Counted from the first letter of the stretch, positions 49,222 through 58,304 are shown. The stretch: DNA of 64,000 nucleotides from JAQUBU01 sp036677685 (GCA_036677685.1 JAVBWA010000008.1:62001-126000), one strand, 5' to 3'. The notes: a model not told the origin generated them from the sequence alone. Program-made: numbers and translations.

Positions 49222-49369
49222 GTGTTTCTCCTTTCCCAGCATTTTTAAGCTGCCACTACTTGATTAGATTACTTTTAAAGGGGAGTTACTGTCCGTTACG
49301 AAAATAGTTGCTGCTTTGATTGGGCATTTACCCACAGAATTTAGAACTCATACCTCGCACCTCACACTC

Positions 49370-49412
49370 AAACAAAAATACAGGCAACCAGCAAAAAAGG
49401 TTTACCTGTATT
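49370..49412 (-). terminator. Riboswitch-controlled terminator upstream of thiD
   Basis: On the minus strand: AATACAGGTAAACC, loop TTTTTTGCT, GGTTGCCTGTATT, then TTTGTTT. It lies between the TPP aptamer and thiD and is the likely off-switch when TPP is bound. Confidence 0.75.
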
Positions 49413-49427
49413 GTGAATCCAGGAAAT

Positions 49428-49519
49428 CGCTTCCCTCCGCTGGTATTATCCAGTTCAGGTGCAAAGGGTTCAGAGGCCATTCCTCTATCTCAGCTTTACA
49501 AGCAAAGCTCCCCCAGCGT
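49428..49519 (-). ncRNA. TPP riboswitch (THI element)
   Basis: The minus strand has the conserved aptamer parts in order: GCTGGGGGAGCTTTG, AAGCTGAGATAGAGG, TGAACCCTTTGCACCTGAAC, and TGGATAATACCAGCGGAGGG then AAGC. It should sense thiamine pyrophosphate and control the operon thiD-thiM-thiE-HAD-thiC through the terminator just downstream. Confidence 0.95.
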
Positions 49520-49582
49520 CAATATTTATTTTGTTTAAATGATTATAACCTATTTTTTAGAAGTTACAAAGGTTTTCTTGAA

Positions 49583-50581
49583 TTACACCACTTTCAGCCT
49601 GCTCCGGGCTGGTTCGCTTATAGATGTCTCCCATTTCTTGCAGCGGTCGCCCCAATAGGCCAGGACCTGATCATCACGCTTGATGCAGACGATCTCGCAA
49701 ATATTGGGGCAGCCTGAACATTCGAAACTTTTGGATTTAAAATCACCTTCGAGAATAAAATCATCACCCTTAAACGCGGTTTCAGCATAACTAGGTTCCA
49801 TATGCTCTTTAGCCAGTATAGCTGCTCCTATAGCTCCCATGACCTCATAATGTTCGGGAACTTCCACCGGCAGGTTTAAGACTTTTGCAAAAGCTTTTTG
49901 CAAACCGGCATTAGCCGCTACCCCACCCTGGAATACTACCGGAGCTTCTATCTTCTTGCCTTTGCCGACGTTATTCAGGTAGTTCCTGACCAGGGCTTCG
50001 CATAAACCCATAACTATATCCTCCAACGGGTACCCCATCTGCTGCTTGTGGATCATATCGGATTCGGCAAAAACTCCACAGCGTCCGGCTATTCTGACGG
50101 GCTGGGTGGATTTCAGGGCATGCCGGCCAAAATCTTCTATCGGTATATTGAGCCGGGCGGACTGCTGATCCAGGAAAGAACCGGTTCCGGCAGCACACAC
50201 GGTATTCATGGCAAAATCATGCACAATAGCATTTCGCAGTATAATTATTTTTGAATCCTGGCCTCCGATTTCGATTATGGTTTTGACCTCCGGATAAAGT
50301 GTAGATGCGGCAACCGCATGGGCGGTGATCTCGTTTTTGACCACATCGGCGCCCAGCAGTATGGCTGCCAGGTGGCGCCCGCTGCCGGTGACTCCCACTC
50401 CCTTGATGCTGGCGGTATTATCGGGTAGTCCATCCTTTATTAAACTGTAACCATCCTTTAAGGCCTTTACCGGGTTGCCCAAAGTGCGCAGGTATAACTT
50501 GTTTTTGAGCCTGCCTTGCTGATCCAGCAAGACAAAATTACTGCTGACCGAACCGATATCCACACCAAGATAATACTTCAA
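49583..50581 (-). CDS. BadF/HgdC-type ATPase, activator of 2-hydroxyacyl-CoA dehydratase
   Basis: 332 aa ASKHA ATPase. In known cases such proteins form a homodimer holding one [4Fe-4S] and pump an electron into a dehydratase at the cost of ATP. The phosphate motifs are LGVDIGSVSSNFVLLD, EIGGQDSKII and FQGGVAANAGLQ; the bridging cysteines are Cys129 (TVCAAGTGSFLDQ) and Cys168 (GRCGVFAES). An additional C-terminal CSGCPNICEIVC segment is not found in the shortest activators. TTG start, GGAGG 8 bases upstream. Its partners are probably the two DUF2229 genes upstream. Confidence 0.9.
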   Translation of the reverse strand: MKYYLGVDIGSVSSNFVLLDQQGRLKNKLYLRTLGNPVKALKDGYSLIKDGLPDNTASIKGVGVTGSGRHLAAILLGADVVKNEITAHAVAASTLYPEVKTIIEIGGQDSKIIILRNAIVHDFAMNTVCAAGTGSFLDQQSARLNIPIEDFGRHALKSTQPVRIAGRCGVFAESDMIHKQQMGYPLEDIVMGLCEALVRNYLNNVGKGKKIEAPVVFQGGVAANAGLQKAFAKVLNLPVEVPEHYEVMGAIGAAILAKEHMEPSYAETAFKGDDFILEGDFKSKSFECSGCPNICEIVCIKRDDQVLAYWGDRCKKWETSISEPARSRLKVV

Positions 50582-50921
50582 TTGCTTTTCCTCCTTCTAA
50601 GCACCGGAAGAAACTGCGAAGCAGTTTCAACATAATTTAATCATTCCCGAAGGGAACTAATATAAGTGGTCCCCGTAGGGGGCAACACACCGCTGCAACG
50701 AGGCGTGGATTTGGAACCCGCTATGTGTTTTGCTAATAGGAATCCGACCGCTTATAGGAGCAAGATACATGTATTCGCCTCGTTTAAGCATCAAAGGAAA
50801 CTGCGGAGCAGTTTCAACACACCGCTGCAACGAGGCGTGGAATTGGACCCCGCTGCGTGTTTTGCTAAATAGGAATCCGACCGCTTAAAGGAGCAAGGTA
50901 CATGTATTCGCCTCGTTATAA
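50582..50921 (+). repeat. Family 1 elements, tandem copies N and O
   Basis: Copy N (50597-50785) carries the additional module (TAATTTAATCATTCCCGAAG to CCCCGTAGGGGGCAACA). Copy O (50784-50921) is without it and starts at the last bases of N (CGTTTAAGCATC). The end of O (CGCCTCGTTATAA) gives the stop codon of the DUF2229 gene at 50916. These copies fill the whole gap between the activator and DUF2229 genes. Confidence 0.85.
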
Positions 50922-52007
50922 AGCTGTTGCCTGGCGTGCGCCTTTTCTGCGCAGCATATCGATAAAGGCTTCGAGCCGGGTGTTAATACCCGCGGTGCCT
51001 GAGTGTTCATCAAAATAGAGAGTCATACAGGGAATGTTTTCCCGGCTGCTTACCTGGCCTAACACCGATTGGGCTACAATTTCCGGCATACAGGTCAAGG
51101 GGCCGATCTGCACCAGACCATCGTAGTTTCGGCGGGCAAAATCAACGGCATTGCCTACCGTTTCGCGGCCATGTCCGCCAACTTTGTAATTTAAATAAGG
51201 TTTGGAAGACTTGAGAATATGACGATGATTCGATTTTTTCAGCAATCCTCCAAGCAGGTGATCGTTTACCCATTCGCTTGTATAAATAGAACGCGAAACT
51301 TCGGCATTTAACCTGGCAATATAGTTGGCCACGCAGTAATTGGCACTGGGCTCTAGAATGGTATAAATCTCACCTATCAAACCAATCTTGAGAATCTGCT
51401 CCTGATGCCTGGGCAGGCTATCCATTGCTTTGAGGCTCAATTCCGCAGCCATATCAACTTCATTTCTATTTCCCGCCCGGTTTATATTTAGCAAACCCTG
51501 TTCATAAAGCTGTTCTGCCCGGTCTTTTGCGGTTGTGCGGGGCAGCACATATTCCAGTTTTCTTTCCAGTTCTTCGACGGCATTTAGCTTATACCAGGCG
51601 TATTTTACAGCTCGGACAAATTCCCTAAAGCTTACCTGCTCTCCCAAAGCCTTGATTTGTTTTAACAATTCAGAGATTTTGGAATCGGGCGCTTCCAAGA
51701 CTACCATATTGAACTGATAGCCCAGATCGTTTAAAATTTCTCTTTCCACCTGGGCATAATAACCAAAACGGCAAGGGCCCCACCCCCCTGCCATCACTAT
51801 AGTATCTGCGCCTGCTTCCAATGCTTCAATGAAATTGCCTATATTTACTTTAAGCGGCATACAGGCAAATTCCGGGGAATGTTTAATCCCTAATTCAAAG
51901 GTCTTTTTACTAATCGGCGGGGGAGGAACCACCTCCAATTTTAAACCTTTAAATAAGGCGGTTATTGCAATGTGCAAATTACCCATGTGCGGGAAGGTTA
52001 TTTTCAC
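50916..52007 (-). CDS. DUF2229/dehydratase-like subunit of a split activase system
   Basis: 363 aa, related to the part of large 2-hydroxyacyl-CoA dehydratase activases that resembles HgdA/HgdB. Cysteines likely to bind a cluster: SPEFACMPLKVNIGNF, GGWGPCRFGYYAQ and GPLTCMPEIVAQ; FDEHSGTAGINTRLEAFIDM is a block it shares with the next gene. GTG start, GGAGG 10 bases upstream; overlaps the upstream gene by 29 bases. The function is not established; it is probably one half of a heterodimer reduced by the activator at 49583. Confidence 0.8.
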   Translation of the reverse strand: MKITFPHMGNLHIAITALFKGLKLEVVPPPPISKKTFELGIKHSPEFACMPLKVNIGNFIEALEAGADTIVMAGGWGPCRFGYYAQVEREILNDLGYQFNMVVLEAPDSKISELLKQIKALGEQVSFREFVRAVKYAWYKLNAVEELERKLEYVLPRTTAKDRAEQLYEQGLLNINRAGNRNEVDMAAELSLKAMDSLPRHQEQILKIGLIGEIYTILEPSANYCVANYIARLNAEVSRSIYTSEWVNDHLLGGLLKKSNHRHILKSSKPYLNYKVGGHGRETVGNAVDFARRNYDGLVQIGPLTCMPEIVAQSVLGQVSSRENIPCMTLYFDEHSGTAGINTRLEAFIDMLRRKGARQATAL

Positions 52008-52968
52008 AGGTCAATGTCCTCCTTCTCAACATATCGCAAAAAGCCTCCAAACGAGTCACCAAACCGTTTTCTCCGGTATGTTCATCTACAGTTATCAACA
52101 TAAAAGCCTTGTTTTTTATTTTGCGTTCTATAATTTCGCCAATCAGAGAATCCGGTCCACAGCCAAAACAAGCCACATAAATGATGCCATCCACATCCTG
52201 TCTCTTGAGCATATGCAAAGCACTGCCTATCATCTTGCGGCCTAAAGTCCAAAAAACACGTTTGGGCATGGTGGCAGCCTCATTCTCCACACTCAGCGGC
52301 TCCAGGGCTTCCGGCAACAGCACTTTGCAGCCCATGTTTCTAAGCCGCTTGATGATATTCATGCTTATGGTTTCATCATAAAGTGAATAACCATGGCCCA
52401 GGACTCCTATCTTCAAGTCATTCTCAGGACTGATATCAAGCTCTTCACCTTCCCAGATCTTTATGGCCTCCGCCATAGTAAAGCCCTGTCCCGCCAAAGC
52501 CCGGCAAAACTTCATCTCCTGACAGGCGTGGTGATAGGCCTGTCTAATATCCCTATCCCGGGCATCAAAAAGTCTTCCTAATTTTATTATGTCCTTTTTT
52601 AGGAATTTATCGGTTTTGCTGAGGTCGATAATGATATCCAGCATCGGCGGCAGTTGAGGTACGGCCGCTCTTGCAATATCGGGAATGCCCATGAATTTTG
52701 GACAGATATAACTTTTGCTCTCCACACTGACCAAGCGCGGTATAAATATATAATCAAGTTTTTGGGCAGCCAGTTCCCGGACATGCCCTAAATAAACTTT
52801 GAGAGGAAAACAGGTTTCATCCACCGCCGCATCAATTCCCCGGTCAACGGTTAGGCGATTGGTACTTGACGATGTGACAACCTCAGCACCCAAATCGTTA
52901 AAGAATGTTTTCCATAAAGGATAATAGTAGTAATAAAAAAGCCCTTTTGGTATTCCCACCCTTTGCAA
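51979..52968 (-). CDS. DUF2229 acyl-CoA dehydratase activase-related protein
   Basis: 329 aa from the TTG at 52968, which has GGAGG 7 bases upstream and puts the conserved GIPKGLFYYYYYPLWKTFF at the N-terminus. Upstream codons run into repeat sequence and are not part of the protein. Cysteine blocks: DETCFPLKVYLGHV, SYICPKFMG, YVACFGCGPDSLIGE; VDEHTGENGLVTRLEAFCDM is shared with its partner. In many anaerobes this domain is fused to BadF domains; here it is separate. Confidence 0.82.
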   Translation of the reverse strand: MQRVGIPKGLFYYYYYPLWKTFFNDLGAEVVTSSSTNRLTVDRGIDAAVDETCFPLKVYLGHVRELAAQKLDYIFIPRLVSVESKSYICPKFMGIPDIARAAVPQLPPMLDIIIDLSKTDKFLKKDIIKLGRLFDARDRDIRQAYHHACQEMKFCRALAGQGFTMAEAIKIWEGEELDISPENDLKIGVLGHGYSLYDETISMNIIKRLRNMGCKVLLPEALEPLSVENEAATMPKRVFWTLGRKMIGSALHMLKRQDVDGIIYVACFGCGPDSLIGEIIERKIKNKAFMLITVDEHTGENGLVTRLEAFCDMLRRRTLTCENNLPAHG

Positions 52969-53048
52969 AACTGCGCCTCCTTTTCTTACCCAATTAGTCA
53001 CTGTTACCTGACAGATTGGCAATTTATTAAAGTCATTGGGCAGAACGA

Positions 53049-53207
53049 ATAAAAAAGGTAGCAAGGCTTTCAAGAAGCCCGTGATTGAGGCAATTCAAGG
53101 TATGGCGGCGGACCTTCTGCTTCACTGTAGAGTCGCGTCCCCGTACAGAATACGTCAAATGAGCGGGGTTCTTGAATAACGCAGCTATTCGCGTTTTTAA
53201 CGGTCTG
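53049..53207 (-). repeat. Family 2 element, copy f
   Basis: Reverse orientation with GCAAGGCTTTCAAGAAGCCC, TTCTTGAATAACGCAGC and CGTTTTTAACGGTCTG. The palindromic middle is replaced by an unrelated segment (AGGTATGGCGGCGGACCTTC). It starts two bases past the spoVAE stop. Confidence 0.7.
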
Positions 53208-53209
53208 AC

Positions 53210-53572
53210 CTAATCTTCCTTGGGATTGAAGATTACCGCAGCCAGGTAGCCAAAAACTATGGCCGCTGTAATACCGGCGGCGGCAGCTTCCACACCTCCG
53301 CTAAAAGCTCCCAGGATTCCTTTTTCTTCTACTGCTTTCAAGGTTCCCTGAGTTAAAAGATGACCAAAACCTGAAAGAGGTATGCTGGCCCCGGCCCCCC
53401 CTATCTTTAAAAGCGGCTGGTATAAACCCAACCCGCTGAGAATGGCTCCTATAGAAATATACCCGACCAGGATATGCCCCGGGGTAATAGCCGGTTTGGT
53501 TAAATCCATTACCAGCTGGCCGACAAGACATAAAGCCCCGCCAATTAAAAAAGCCATATAAAGAGGTACCAA
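53210..53572 (-). CDS. spoVAE: Stage V sporulation protein AE
   Basis: 120 aa membrane protein of the SpoVA channel that moves dipicolinic acid into the forespore. Four hydrophobic segments; the family blocks ITPGHILVGYISIGAILSGL and GAGASIPLSGFGHLLTQG are clear. TTG start with GGAGGG upstream. Last gene of spoVAC-AD-AE. Confidence 0.93.
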   Translation of the reverse strand: MVPLYMAFLIGGALCLVGQLVMDLTKPAITPGHILVGYISIGAILSGLGLYQPLLKIGGAGASIPLSGFGHLLTQGTLKAVEEKGILGAFSGGVEAAAAGITAAIVFGYLAAVIFNPKED

Positions 53573-53589
53573 AACGCTTTCCCTCCTGT

Positions 53590-54600
53590 CTAATTTTCTA
53601 TTGCCACCGCATGGGCTATGCCTGGTATGCTTTCACCCTGGAAACTGGTGGTTGGACTCATCAAGGCACCGGTCGCAACAAAGAGCAGCCGCTTCAGATC
53701 CCCCGCCAGCATTCTTTTCAGCAGAGGCCCGCAGAGAATACAAGCGGAACAGCCGCAGCCGCTCCCCCCGGACAATACATCCTGCCCTCCGTCAAATAGT
53801 AGTACCCCGCAGTCACTGTAGTTGGGTTGAGGTGCCAGGCCGTCCCTGATAAAAAGCTGCCGGGCAATAGCCATGCCAATTTTGCCCAAATCTCCGGTTA
53901 CCACCAGGTCATAGTAATCCGTAGGCAGGTTTAAATCCTGAAAATGGGTTTTAATAGTATCCGCAGCCGCCGGGGCCATGGCACTGCCCATGTCGGATGC
54001 ATCTTTCTGCCCCATGTCCACCACCTTGCCAATCGTCGCGGCAGTAACTCCGGGACCCACCCCAATTGATTCCAGCAGCACCGCTCCGGCAGCAGTGGCA
54101 GTCCATTGAGAGCTCGGGGTTTTCTGTACACCCTGTTCGATGGGGAAGCGAAATTGCCTTTCTGCCGTATAGTGATGACTGCATGCAGCAGCTACGGTTT
54201 TATCATAAAAGCCCCCATCCATCAGCATGCTGCTGACAATCAATGACTCTGCCATCGTTGAACAAGCACCATAGAGCCCCAGAAAGGGAATACTTAACTC
54301 ACGGGCAGCAAAATTGGAGGAAACCAGTTGGTTTAAGAGATCTCCAGCTACCAGCAATTCCACATCCGCCGCTTCCAGGTTGCGCTTATCAATAGCCCGT
54401 TTGACGGTCTCCCGAAGCATTTTGCTTTCAGCCTTCTCCCAGGTCTTTTCTCCAAAAAGGTAATCTTCCATTATCCAATCATAATCATGACCCCAGGGTC
54501 CGTCACCTTCCCGCGGTCCCACAATGGAAGCCCAGGCCGTAATCACCGGGGGATTATTAAACACTACCGATTGGGCTCCTCTTTTTTTGCTTTGCGGCAT
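53590..54600 (-). CDS. spoVAD: Stage V sporulation protein AD
   Basis: 336 aa from ATG 54600 (AGAGGTG upstream). Thiolase-fold soluble protein that binds dipicolinic acid in the SpoVA system. Conserved blocks: VVFNNPPVITAWASIVGPRE, LGLYGACSTMAESL, ACSHHYTAERQFRFP and GSGCGCSACIL. The cysteine in YGACST is in the place of the thiolase nucleophile. Confidence 0.95.
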   Translation of the reverse strand: MPQSKKRGAQSVVFNNPPVITAWASIVGPREGDGPWGHDYDWIMEDYLFGEKTWEKAESKMLRETVKRAIDKRNLEAADVELLVAGDLLNQLVSSNFAARELSIPFLGLYGACSTMAESLIVSSMLMDGGFYDKTVAAACSHHYTAERQFRFPIEQGVQKTPSSQWTATAAGAVLLESIGVGPGVTAATIGKVVDMGQKDASDMGSAMAPAAADTIKTHFQDLNLPTDYYDLVVTGDLGKIGMAIARQLFIRDGLAPQPNYSDCGVLLFDGGQDVLSGGSGCGCSACILCGPLLKRMLAGDLKRLLFVATGALMSPTTSFQGESIPGIAHAVAIEN

Positions 54601-54686
54601 TATATGCACCTCTTTGTCAATAAACAATTATGCGGTAATAGTCGTTACTGCAATATTAAACACAGCAGTATAACCAATTTTGTGGC

Positions 54687-55154
54687 TTACGAACTAATGA
54701 ATACTTTGAGTAATCCTATTAAAACGGAAATGACAAAGCCAAAAACCAGAGTGGGACCGGCCACACTAAAAATCCGGGCCCCAACCCCGAAAATATAACC
54801 TTCCCTTTTGAACTCCATAGCCGAAGCCACAATGGCATTGGAAAATCCAGTTATAGGTACAATAGAACCGGCTCCGGCGATTTTACCCAGTTCATTATAT
54901 ACACCAATTCCGGTAAGCAAAGCCCCTAGAAAAATCATAATTGCCGATGTACTTGATGAAGCATCGGTTTTACTAATTCCTTGAGTGATCAAATAATTCT
55001 GTATAGCCTGAGCCAGCATGCAAATAGCGCCCCCAACTACAAAAGCCCAAAAACAGTTTTTTAAGACCGGGGGTTTGGGTTTAACCTGCTTAACCAGGGT
55101 TTCATATTCTTCTATCTCAATTTTCTTCAACCGCTTGGGGTCTGGAGAGTTCAA
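54687..55154 (-). CDS. spoVAC: Stage V sporulation protein AC
   Basis: 155 aa from the TTG at 55154 (GGGAGG 9 bases upstream); an earlier ATG at 55190 precedes that site. Membrane protein with about four helices (AFVVGGAICMLAQAIQNYL, SAIMIFLGALLTGIGVYNEL) and the family block GAGSIVPITGFSNAIVASAM. First of the three-gene operon. It is known as the mechanosensitive part of the SpoVA system in Bacillus. Confidence 0.93.
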   Translation of the reverse strand: MNSPDPKRLKKIEIEEYETLVKQVKPKPPVLKNCFWAFVVGGAICMLAQAIQNYLITQGISKTDASSSTSAIMIFLGALLTGIGVYNELGKIAGAGSIVPITGFSNAIVASAMEFKREGYIFGVGARIFSVAGPTLVFGFVISVLIGLLKVFISS

Positions 55155-55215
55155 ACTTTTTCGCCTCCCTCTGCCTAGTATTATGGACATTTGGCCTTTA
55201 GTTTATTCCGGGCAT

Positions 55216-55243
55216 AAAAAAACACCCTGCGGGGTGTTTTAAT
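55216..55243 (-). terminator. Terminator of the 55273 gene
   Basis: AAAACACCCC-GCA-GGGTGTTTT on the minus strand, followed by more T. It separates the ParA-like gene from spoVAC. Confidence 0.85.
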
Positions 55244-55272
55244 AAGCACATTAGTTAATTTAACAAAAAAAT

Positions 55273-55929
55273 CTACCGCCGGTCTAATGATTCTATGCGC
55301 TCCACCATCCGCTCAAAGGCATCAATGATGGCAGGCTGCGGAATCTGCCATACCGACTGCCTGGTGATGAAGAGATCATGAATCCGCTCACAATGGGGCA
55401 AGAAATCGGCAATTGTTTCATCCCCGAATGCTTCCATCAATTGAAACAAGTGCCGGCTATTAATCTCCCACTCCCCGCTGTGAATCTGCATGGGAAGTAT
55501 CAAGTCCAGGCCCCGCTTGTCCTGCCTGTATTTTTCTACCTTTGATTGCAGCTCCAGCAATTTCTTGCATTCATCTGGGTTTTTCAGACGGGTGCAGGCA
55601 ATTAAAAAATCACAAAGGGCTGTCCCTTGTTCGCATAACTCTTCGCTGCCGATATTAAGAATAGCATAATCATACTCCAGCTTTTCCAGTTCAAAATCAC
55701 TGTTATCGGGATAGATAAAATCAACCCCATAGCTTGATGAATATATATGATTGTAGGCCAAAACATCCTCTGCATTGTTATCGCGCAGCCATTCATATAT
55801 CCGCAGGCTATGATTGAGATTAAGTATCATTACCCGTTTGCCTTGCCGGGCAAGGCCAATGCCCAGGTTGACCGACACTGTATTCTGACCGGTCCTGGCT
55901 TCCCATGATATCAATCCCACTGTACGCAT
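55273..55929 (-). CDS. ParA/MinD-like protein with a degenerate P-loop
   Basis: 218 aa. The N-terminus TVGLISWEARTGQNTVSVNL fits the ParA/MinD fold, but the deviant Walker A (KGGVGKTT) reads EARTGQNT: both lysines are lost (Glu10 and Gln15). The next strand RVMILNLNHSLRIYEWL and LEYDYAILNIGSEE match the fold. It is therefore likely unable to hydrolyse ATP as its relatives do. It lies just upstream of the spoVA operon, with a terminator between; a link to sporulation is only a guess. Confidence 0.65.
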   Translation of the reverse strand: MRTVGLISWEARTGQNTVSVNLGIGLARQGKRVMILNLNHSLRIYEWLRDNNAEDVLAYNHIYSSSYGVDFIYPDNSDFELEKLEYDYAILNIGSEELCEQGTALCDFLIACTRLKNPDECKKLLELQSKVEKYRQDKRGLDLILPMQIHSGEWEINSRHLFQLMEAFGDETIADFLPHCERIHDLFITRQSVWQIPQPAIIDAFERMVERIESLDRR

Positions 55930-56029
55930 TTTTTTATCATCCTCCCAGTTCTTATTATTTCAGTTTAACTCCATGGCACAATTTGCTGTCCTGAAAGGAT
56001 GGCCTTTTTCCATGTTCAGCCGCTATGTT

Positions 56030-57217
56030 CTATACGATTTCCTGTTTTTTGCCTCGCGAGGCATGACCGGCCAGCCATCCAGCCACCAGAGAGGTAATAG
56101 GTACAGATATAATCAGGCCAATGCTTCCAACCAGTGCCCTGACAATTTCAGTGACAATCAGTTCCCAGTTCATTACCCTGATCGGCTCCATGTGATAAGC
56201 CATGAATAAAAGCATGAATGGCAAGGCCCCTCCGGTATAGGCGAGAATAAGGGTGTTGGCCATGGTCCCCATAATATCCCGTCCCACGTTCATTCCGGCA
56301 GTTACCAGCTGCAACGGCTGCATAGAGGGATTTGCCTTCTTTATTTCACTAATTGCTGAAGCTACCGACATGGCAACATCCATAATAGCACCTACTGCAC
56401 CGATAAGAATTCCCGAAAAAAGCAAACCCCGCATATCAAATTTTATTCCTTCTACATAGAGAAGCATTCGGTCTTCCTCGGTAGCCAATCCGCTGAGCTG
56501 GGCCAGGTCGCCAAAGGCATAGGCCAAAAAACCGGCCACCAGCAACCCGCCCAGGGTTCCCAGGGTAGCTGCAAGTGATTTCTGGGTAAATCCCGCTACC
56601 AGAATCATAGTAAGAAGGGTAACTCCAATTAAGACCAAAATGGTCAGCGGCAAGGGAGATTGCCCCTTCATCAAACCTGGCAGAAGCACTTTATAGATGC
56701 CCAAAATAGTAACTCCCAACCCCATTAGGGCCTTGATTCCCTGTACTCGCCCGATAATTATAATCAGTCCCACAAATAATAGAACCAGCCAGCCCAGGGC
56801 ATGGCTGCGAACACGGTCAGCTACATACACATTCTGTATGGATTTTTTCCCATCCAGTTGCTCTTCAACAGTTATGTACAACACCACCTCGTCACCGGCC
56901 TGTAATTCTATATCATAACCTTCGGTACCCGACAGGGTGTTTTGCGCAGTAAGAATCTTCCCTTTGTATATACCGCTCAGAACCCGGACCTTTACCTCCT
57001 GTTCAACGATGCTGTCCTTAAAAGCACTGTTTTTGTCTTCTTTTACCTTATTTACCTCCAATACCGCAGCCTTTTCATACAGCTCCAGGTACTTGCTGTC
57101 CGGGGATAGATTAGCAGCTTCTTCATCTCCCCGAGCACTCCCGGTAAAACAGATAAAATTTAGTAAAATCATAAAGCAACAGATAAGCGTATTTATTGAT
57201 TTGGGCAAAGCCCGCAC
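56030..57217 (-). CDS. YibE/F family membrane protein
   Basis: 395 aa. A signal or anchor segment lies at residues ~10-30, then an outer beta domain (VRVLSGIYKGKILTAQNTLS, YDIELQAGDEVVLYITVEE), then about seven membrane helices beginning ALGWLVLLFVGLIIIIGRVQ. The family blocks FSGILIGAVGAIMDVAMSVA and LILAYTGGALPFMLLFM are present. The start is uncertain: GTG 57217 or the TTG at 57208. The family's function is not known; the gene is monocistronic. Confidence 0.88.
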   Translation of the reverse strand: MRALPKSINTLICCFMILLNFICFTGSARGDEEAANLSPDSKYLELYEKAAVLEVNKVKEDKNSAFKDSIVEQEVKVRVLSGIYKGKILTAQNTLSGTEGYDIELQAGDEVVLYITVEEQLDGKKSIQNVYVADRVRSHALGWLVLLFVGLIIIIGRVQGIKALMGLGVTILGIYKVLLPGLMKGQSPLPLTILVLIGVTLLTMILVAGFTQKSLAATLGTLGGLLVAGFLAYAFGDLAQLSGLATEEDRMLLYVEGIKFDMRGLLFSGILIGAVGAIMDVAMSVASAISEIKKANPSMQPLQLVTAGMNVGRDIMGTMANTLILAYTGGALPFMLLFMAYHMEPIRVMNWELIVTEIVRALVGSIGLIISVPITSLVAGWLAGHASRGKKQEIV

Positions 57218-57434
57218 CCCCCACTAAATTAGAACCTTATATAATTCTTAAAAGAAACAATAATGGACATACATTAAATAAAACAATAGAATAATAATGA
57301 GCATATGTCAATTAAATGGTGCCCATTGGTAAGAATATGCTCTATCGTGCTATGCTTTCTTTAAGAATGAGGATACTATTAAAACTTTTAGCCTTAATTT
57401 GACTGCTTCAAATTATATTGTGGGAGGGATAAAT

Positions 57435-58304
57435 GTGTATATCAGCGAAGAAACTCTTGATCGTTTTATTCATGAAGATACCCCATATTTCGATTTGACA
57501 ACTACAATACTTGATATTGGTCAGGAGCCAGGCATAATAAGCTTTAGGTCGCGAGAAAACGGCGTGCTCTGCGGTACCGAAGAAGCCGCCCGGATTCTGC
57601 AAAAGCTCGGAGCCCAACCAAGTCTCTTGCTCCCCAGCGGGACTAAACTGAGCCCAGGCCAGGTATTTCTGCAAGCAGAAGGCAGTGCTGCATGCCTGCA
57701 TATCGCCTGGAAAGTCTGTCTTAACATACTGGAATACTGCAGCGGTATTGCCAGCCGCACTCGTACTCTCCTGGATCAAGCCCGGACGGTCAATACTAAG
57801 ATCAGTATTCTCTCAACCCGCAAAATGTTTCCCGGTACTAAAGAACTGGCTATCAAGGCAGTCTTGGCCGGGGGGGGATTTCCCCATCGTCTCGGTCTTT
57901 CGGAAACGGTTCTGCTCTTTCGCCAGCACATAAACTTTATTTCCGGTATGGAAGAATTGGCCGCCAGGATTCCCCAGCTTAAGCAGCAGGCCTGTGAAAA
58001 AAAGGTGCTTGTTGAAGTTGAGAAACTGGAGGATGCACTATTACTGGCCCAAGCCGGTGTAGACGGCCTGCAATTTGACAAAGTCCCTCCCGAACAGCTT
58101 AAACACTATGTTCAGGAAATACGGAAACAGCATCCCGGACTGTTGCTGATTGGCGCCGGCGGAATCAAAGAAACCAATGTCGTTGAATATGCCGCTACCG
58201 GAATTGACGCTATAGTAACGACTTCCATGTACTTTGGCCGCCCCCTGGATATAGCTGTTGAGATTGAGCCCTGGAGTAAAATTTTAGGTCCCGTAAAGGA
58301 TTGA
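57435..58304 (+). CDS. modD: ModD protein (nicotinate-nucleotide pyrophosphorylase-like)
   Basis: 289 aa from the GTG at 57435, which has GGGAGGG 6 bases upstream. QPRTase fold: the N-terminal block is EDTPYFDLTTTILDI and the active-site strand is ISILSTRKMFPGTKEL with AVLAGGGFPHRLGLSE. These match ModD, a QPRTase-like protein usually found beside molybdate transport genes, whose function is unclear. No mod genes are in this window. Alternative: a true NadC, but PGTKELAIKAVLAGGGFPHR is more ModD-like. Confidence 0.8.
   Translation: MYISEETLDRFIHEDTPYFDLTTTILDIGQEPGIISFRSRENGVLCGTEEAARILQKLGAQPSLLLPSGTKLSPGQVFLQAEGSAACLHIAWKVCLNILEYCSGIASRTRTLLDQARTVNTKISILSTRKMFPGTKELAIKAVLAGGGFPHRLGLSETVLLFRQHINFISGMEELAARIPQLKQQACEKKVLVEVEKLEDALLLAQAGVDGLQFDKVPPEQLKHYVQEIRKQHPGLLLIGAGGIKETNVVEYAATGIDAIVTTSMYFGRPLDIAVEIEPWSKILGPVKD

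Noticed and set aside
50666..50872. 68-residue + frame with KLRSSFNTPLQRGVELD repeats
   Set aside because: Translated family 1 sequence of copies N and O.
52969..53073. N-terminal extension of the DUF2229 protein
   Set aside because: The extension enters family 2 copy f, and the TTG at 52968 has an ideal GGAGG and matches the conserved family N-terminus.
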